Source of the DNA: Lingula anatina
Lineage: Eukaryota > Brachiopoda > Lingulata > Lingulida > Lingulidae
Length of the DNA stretch: 34,316 bases
Direction of reading: 5' to 3'
NCBI RefSeq assembly: GCF_001039355.2
Contig: NW_019776170.1
Span: 64,001-98,316, forward strand
The position numbers were made by a program, and so were the translations under genes. Shown here in pieces: positions 31,618-34,316 of the stretch (its first letter is position 1; each line of letters starts with the position of its first letter). The notes beneath the pieces were generated by a model, which worked only from the letters and a program-made list of their open reading frames with translations, was not told the origin of the DNA and made no database searches.

Positions 31618-31800
31618 AAATACATTTGAAGTCAAATTTTTAGCACCAAAGCCGACCAATAACCACCATATAGTTTCATAAACCGGTAGTATATCTTTGA
31701 AAAATACATCGTTTCATTTTACCCTGAAAATGATATTTGAACAGATTTTTTTCTGCTTGCTTACTGTGCTGTATATAAACTGGGCAGATAAGTAGGACAG
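31618..31800 (-). mobile_element. Family B element, partial copy
   Basis: Reverse complement of the right half of the element at 8350-8727, beginning next to TTAA at 31614-31617. Shared words (read on the minus strand) include CCTACTT-CTGCCC, GCAGAAAAA and TATACTAC, and the end before TTAA. The left part of the element is missing. Similarity to the copy at 32251 continues leftward outside the TTAA (to about 31560), so these two arose by local duplication. Confidence 0.6.
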
Positions 31801-31840
31801 ATACGTACATGTACATGTAATAATTCACAGTTACTCGATA

Positions 31841-32115
31841 TATTTGGACAAATGAGGAATATTGGAAATGTTGCTTCCGTTGGATATAAGATTGCCCTTT
31901 TAGTACGTATCAAGACACGGACGTGTCTGTTATAAAATCAAGGCTTAAAGGTTTGTTAATTGGCTAAACCTTGCCAACAATTTCCATAACCAGTTTTAAA
32001 CAATGAGTATTGGAATATGTTGCTTCTGTCGCTAATGAGAAGATTAATTCAAGGCACATGGCTGTTATTGACTTTCGATAAAAAACAGGTATAAAGTGCA
32101 CTGTTGCTCAAAATG
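31841..32115 (+). repeat. Dispersed direct repeat E, copy 2
   Basis: Partner of 29424-29710, same orientation. It lies between the two minus-strand family B copies. Confidence 0.65.
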
Positions 32116-32250
32116 GTTCCCCCATTCTCTAAAATTTGGGGTTTATTTAAAATAATGTTATAGGTTTTAAAGTTATATCTGTAGAATATTTCATAGCTAT
32201 TATACTTTTTGATGTCTGATTTTATAGATGATATTTTTTCACTTTCTTAA

Positions 32251-32600
32251 AGATACGTTTTAAGTCAAATTTTTACCACGAAAGCCGACCATTAACCACC
32301 ACATAATTTCAAATACCGGTAGTATAACTTTGAGATATACCAACAGACATCGTTTCAATTTACCCAAAAATTGATATTTAAGCGAATTTTTTTCTGCTTG
32401 TTTGCTGTGATGTTTATAAACTGGGCAGATACATGTAGGCCTAAGTAGGGCAGATAAGTAGGTCAAAGTTACGACCAAAATTTTGATGAAGGTGCAGCTA
32501 AAACCTTTTCCATGGCTGAACGAATGATTAATTCGGTTTATCTCTTGGCATGCCGACTTCATTTTCTTCCAATACGTGCTGTTGTGCTAATGCTTATTAT
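32251..32600 (-). mobile_element. Family B element, nearly full copy
   Basis: Starts beside TTAA (32247-32250) with AGATACGTTTTAAG and follows the element at 8350 (inverted) through to the block GGCATGCCAAGAGATAAACC near 32530-32560. The far end is not clear. An open minus-strand frame of 100 codons (32260-32562) overlaps it and shares a frame and about 50 loosely similar residues with the 8350 element, but I do not call it a gene. Confidence 0.6.
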
Positions 32601-33676
32601 CATTATTATGGAAGGATAAACATAGCTTCACTAACATGAATCAATAAAAAAGACAATACTTAATCACCCAGTGAAAGGTATGTATACATTACTGGCAGTT
32701 ATATTCCTACTCACTCTCGTCAATCATCTTGTTAAATATTTCCACACGTATTCCGTCCCTTGCAATAATCTTTTATTTTCAAATTTACTCCTATATATCT
32801 ACTGGTTCCATCGCTGATTACATGGTTGATGTTTCTGCACGATCGTTCTAATGACGGGTATTAGAAAAGTCTGCACACGAAGCACAGAAATAACGCACTC
32901 TTTGATATGTTGGCCTATTATTCATATGTCATATGACTCCATTTTATTAATTGGTCACTACTTCCCAAATGATAAGTGGGTTAGAGAGTAAATCGTTTAA
33001 TAAGATAGATAAGGTTTGTGAAATATTTTTGTTTTCCTTCATCGATATCATATGGCCCGCTCTTTGCATTAAGTAGTAACGTTAAAGCTAAACTAACATT
33101 GTTTCGCGGGAAAAAAGAGGAAAAGAGCCAAAATGCCTGCTACGGAATATTTCTATTGCACTCCGTAGAAAAAAGGTAACATAACTGTTGCATGGCTTTA
33201 AAACTGACGTCTTGACTTTGGAGAGGGTGGGCGGGGGAGAGGCCGTGGCTGTGTAACATGTACAAAAGAGTAAATCATTTGTCAGTACGATGGTCACTTT
33301 GCTTCTAATATGATTGCAAACAATAATTTCCCTGAAGCGGATGATTAACTAGTCCAATTTATACCCGGAATCTCGACCGTGTTGAAACTGGCAGGTGTAT
33401 TTGTTTCTCATTTCCACGTTGCAAACGTGAAATGCTCTGTCAATATCTTTGCGCACTCACACAAAAATAAAATTTCCAACTGAGACTTATTCAAGGTTCC
33501 TTCAAAATAAAATCGTGTCTATATCATAGGCCGTTATCACAGTTGCGATAACACGATATTTGGGATAATACTAATACTGAATGTTGTGCTCGATCAACAA
33601 ATAAGGTGACACTTCAGATAATACGACGCAATTCATGGATAACGCACAAGTATCTGTAGATAGCCCTGCTCATAGG
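32601..33676. other. Intergenic or intronic, nothing recognised
   Basis: AT-rich DNA. If the membrane-protein gene extends upstream this may be its intron. I searched the minus strand for a cysteine-rich extracellular exon and did not find one I could support. Confidence 0.35.
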
Positions 33677-33680
33677 TTAA

Positions 33681-34008
33681 AGGGATAACAACTCTTCGTA
33701 TGAGATCCATATTTCATAATAACAACATTATAAATAATTCATTAAGTATAATCATTCCTATTTTACCCCAAAACGGCGGTTATAGCAATCTGGAATCTGT
33801 GCTTGCCATCGGACCACGTGACCTCCATAGATGACTATCATCCGTAATAATCTCTTAAGAAATTATTACAAAAACAAACTTTTTTTTAGAAAAAAACAGG
33901 GATTAACTTTGAATGTCGGAACAAATTCATTATACATGGCAAGTATGGGGAATTTGTCGTTAACCCCAGGAGAATCCATTTTGGCCAAAATGAACAGTTG
34001 TTATCCCT
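33681..34008 (-). mobile_element. TTAA-flanked MITE, intact ends (family C)
   Basis: A 328-bp element between TTAA (33677-33680) and TTAA (34009-34012), with perfect 13-bp terminal inverted repeats AGGGATAACAACT / AGTTGTTATCCCT. Its core is homologous, in inverse orientation, to 2191-2555. Short open frames inside it are not genes. The intact ends and duplications suggest a younger insertion than the copy at 2191. Confidence 0.85.
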
Positions 34009-34012
34009 TTAA

Positions 34013-34316
34013 TCTTTATTGCTCTGTAGCCAGAGCCCCGTGTTGTAGCTGTTATTAAACTGGACAAAGGACTCCGTCCAATTTTGTTTACGTAACAGTC
34101 AGGACGAACGTCATAAAAATGCAATACGTCTTCCTTCACTATCAGTTCGTTCAGCGGCGTTGAACCTGCAAACACGCTGCAAACACGCTTCGTTTACGTC
34201 TAATAAAGCGCGTGACGGTAGATCAGGGCATTGTCTCAATATTTAAGGGAGATAAACACGTTTAAATGGCCCAAACTGATCAAAATCGCCTTTCCCCATT
34301 TCTTCGTAACGATATG
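34013..34316. other. Right edge, nothing recognised
   Basis: No gene, splice-bounded exon or repeat that I can support. Confidence 0.35.

Noticed and set aside
33831-34175. Open frames on both strands near the right edge
   Set aside because: They overlap the intact TTAA-flanked MITE at 33681-34008 and show no domain.

Overview
The window is eukaryotic, AT-rich DNA with large introns, consensus GT-AG splice sites, microsatellites and many non-autonomous DNA transposons. The motif TACATGTA is frequent. The best fit is a highly heterozygous marine invertebrate, perhaps amphioxus or another invertebrate deuterostome or a mollusc. The taxon is an inference, because no single marker here settles it. 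I see no bacterial operon, CRISPR array, rRNA or tRNA.

Layout. 1-3.25 kb has no gene I can support, only an old TTAA-type MITE. 3.28-4.03 kb (minus) is an intact single-exon gene for a secreted or membrane-anchored mucin-like/EGF/FN3 protein. 6.2-22.2 kb (plus) is the OTUD3 deubiquitinase locus, an 8-exon gene present in four partial, overlapping pieces. 22.2-26.3 kb is intergenic and holds four MITEs or MITE fragments. 26.34-28.39 kb (minus) is a two-exon rhodopsin-like GPCR with a 12-residue tandem repeat in intracellular loop 3. 30.26-31.44 kb (minus) carries the probable last two exons (membrane helix and short tail) of an unidentified single-pass protein. 31.6-34.3 kb is repeat-rich.

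The most important observation is structural. Single N characters at 5312, 9462, 14856 and 20755 divide the window into five contigs, and consecutive contigs overlap in content. OTUD3 exons 1-3 occur twice, exons 4-5 twice and exons 6-8 twice, in a staircase order. The coding differences I saw are nearly all synonymous, while the introns differ by whole transposon insertions. This looks like two haplotypes laid end to end by the assembler, not a real gene duplication. The end of contig 3 (14855) abuts the start of contig 5 (20756) in sequence. Skipping 14857-20754 therefore gives a complete 412-residue OTUD3 coding sequence from 11015 to 22189.

Because both alleles are present side by side, the window is a natural empty-site/filled-site experiment for several mobile elements: a TA-flanked MITE family (five copies), two TTAA-flanked families (piggyBac-like target), a 16-bp inverted-repeat element, a CAGGCCCGTAGCC family and one 5'-truncated non-LTR retrotransposon. 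No gene cluster points to a new biochemical system. The novelty lies in the mobile-element families, the GPCR loop repeat and the lineage-specific surface protein.
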